A stretch of 5,431 bases of DNA from DASTRU01 sp035761045. GTDB lineage: Bacteria > Pseudomonadota > Gammaproteobacteria > Burkholderiales > Burkholderiaceae_E. The notes beneath the pieces are model-generated. The model ran no database searches and was not told the origin of the DNA. It saw only the letters and a program-made list of their open reading frames with translations. Positions within the stretch are counted from its first letter, which is position 1. Each line of letters begins with the position of its first letter. This document shows, one piece after another, positions 5,138 through 5,431 of this stretch. The DNA is taken from contig DASTRU010000095.1 of assembly GCA_035761045.1 (NCBI GenBank), positions 1-5,431 of the forward strand, written 5' to 3'. A program made the position numbers and the translations under genes.

Positions 5138-5431
5138 CCGCACGCGCCAATATGGCCGCAACTCGTGCAGTACTCGCAGCCGTCTTTTTTGATGATGGTC
5201 GGGTTACCGCACTCGGGACACACCTTGCCGCGCAAGGTCGCGGGCTCGAGCGGACGCACTTGGTCAATCGCGACGATGCCCATCGCATTCATCGGTTGCC
5301 CATTCGCATCCAAAATTCCTAAGGTGCGGTAACGATGCAAGATCAAGGTCGCGAGATACGCGACCGTGCTCGGATACGTTTGCAGTCGTCCGCCCTCGCC
5401 CGGCAATCCCGGCACGCGCGCCATGAAGTCG
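5134..5431 (-). CDS. nrdJ: Adenosylcobalamin-dependent (class II) ribonucleotide reductase, C-terminal tail (5' end outside window)
   Basis: Class II ribonucleotide reductases make deoxyribonucleotides in the cytoplasm with coenzyme B12, independent of oxygen. Only the last 98 residues are visible. The ATG at 5424 is an internal Met: the reading frame continues upstream (codons for Asp-Phe precede it) to the window edge. The visible part begins with DFMARVPGLPGEGGRLQTYP, followed by a helical segment (STVAYLATLILHRYRTLG), and ends in a Cys-rich tail with six cysteines spaced C-x2-C-x10-C-x2-C-x2-C-x5-C (RGKVCPECGNPTIIKKDG, then CEYCTSCGHIGACG). This zinc-ribbon-like ending is characteristic of long bacterial NrdJ proteins and carries the Cys pairs thought to re-reduce the active site. 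The gene ends in TAA at 5136-5134, sharing the bases TTAA with the stop of its convergent neighbour. No B12 riboswitch can be judged because the 5' end is absent. Confidence 0.88.
   Translation of the reverse strand, partial: DFMARVPGLPGEGGRLQTYPSTVAYLATLILHRYRTLGILDANGQPMNAMGIVAIDQVRPLEPATLRGKVCPECGNPTIIKKDGCEYCTSCGHIGACG

Noticed and set aside
5146..5156. GCCA/TGGC inverted repeat after the unknown gene
   Set aside because: It has a four-base stem with no T-tract inside the nrdJ coding sequence, expected by chance.

Overview
This window is an ordinary-looking, gene-dense piece of a GC-rich (about 60% by eye) bacterial chromosome. The organism is probably a proteobacterium, more likely gammaproteobacterial: it carries a RecBCD-type RecD, a lipobox-bearing lipoprotein whose mature +2 residue is not Asp (which would suit the outer membrane of a Gram-negative), and a class II ribonucleotide reductase tail of the NrdJ type. 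I see no insertion sequence, phage gene, tRNA, rRNA or CRISPR array. Genus-level assignment is not possible from the sequence alone.

Layout. Positions 1-972 (+) are the C-terminal half of recD; its 5' end lies outside the window. Its last 48 bases overlap, tail to tail, the 3' end of a small lipoprotein gene with one Ig-like domain (925-1308, -). Upstream of that on the same minus strand are an arginine dihydrolase/dimethylargininase-family hydrolase (1355-2233, -) and ornithine aminotransferase rocD (2268-3545, -), 34 bases apart and each with a good ribosome-binding site. A 96-base divergent control region (3546-3641) separates rocD from an Lrp/AsnC-family regulator (3642-4124, +). The regulator is followed after 20 bases by a three-helix DUF2721-type membrane protein (4145-4597, +). 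A 165-base structured intergenic stretch follows (4598-4762), then an unrecognised 124-residue protein (4763-5137, +). The window ends in the C-terminal tail of nrdJ (5134-5431, -), whose stop codon overlaps that of its convergent neighbour by 4 bases.

How it works together. The rocD-hydrolase pair reads as a short arginine-catabolic operon: the hydrolase would turn arginine into ornithine (with release of ammonia and CO2, if it is a true dihydrolase), and RocD would pass ornithine to glutamate-5-semialdehyde and so to proline or glutamate. The divergent Lrp-type gene is the obvious candidate regulator; the shared intergenic DNA holds palindromes that could be its operator. recD and nrdJ are flanking housekeeping genes (recombinational repair, dNTP synthesis) with no evident link to this pathway.

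The most interesting points are: (i) a single-domain, two-gene counterpart of the fused cyanobacterial ArgZ/AgrE arginine route; (ii) a possible leaderless mRNA for the Lrp gene, with a palindrome between its -35 and -10; (iii) alternating complementary GCGTGA/TCACGC segments and a hairpin next to the ribosome-binding site of the unknown gene; and (iv) the antisense overlap of recD and the lipoprotein gene. I found no convincing evidence of a wholly new multi-gene system.
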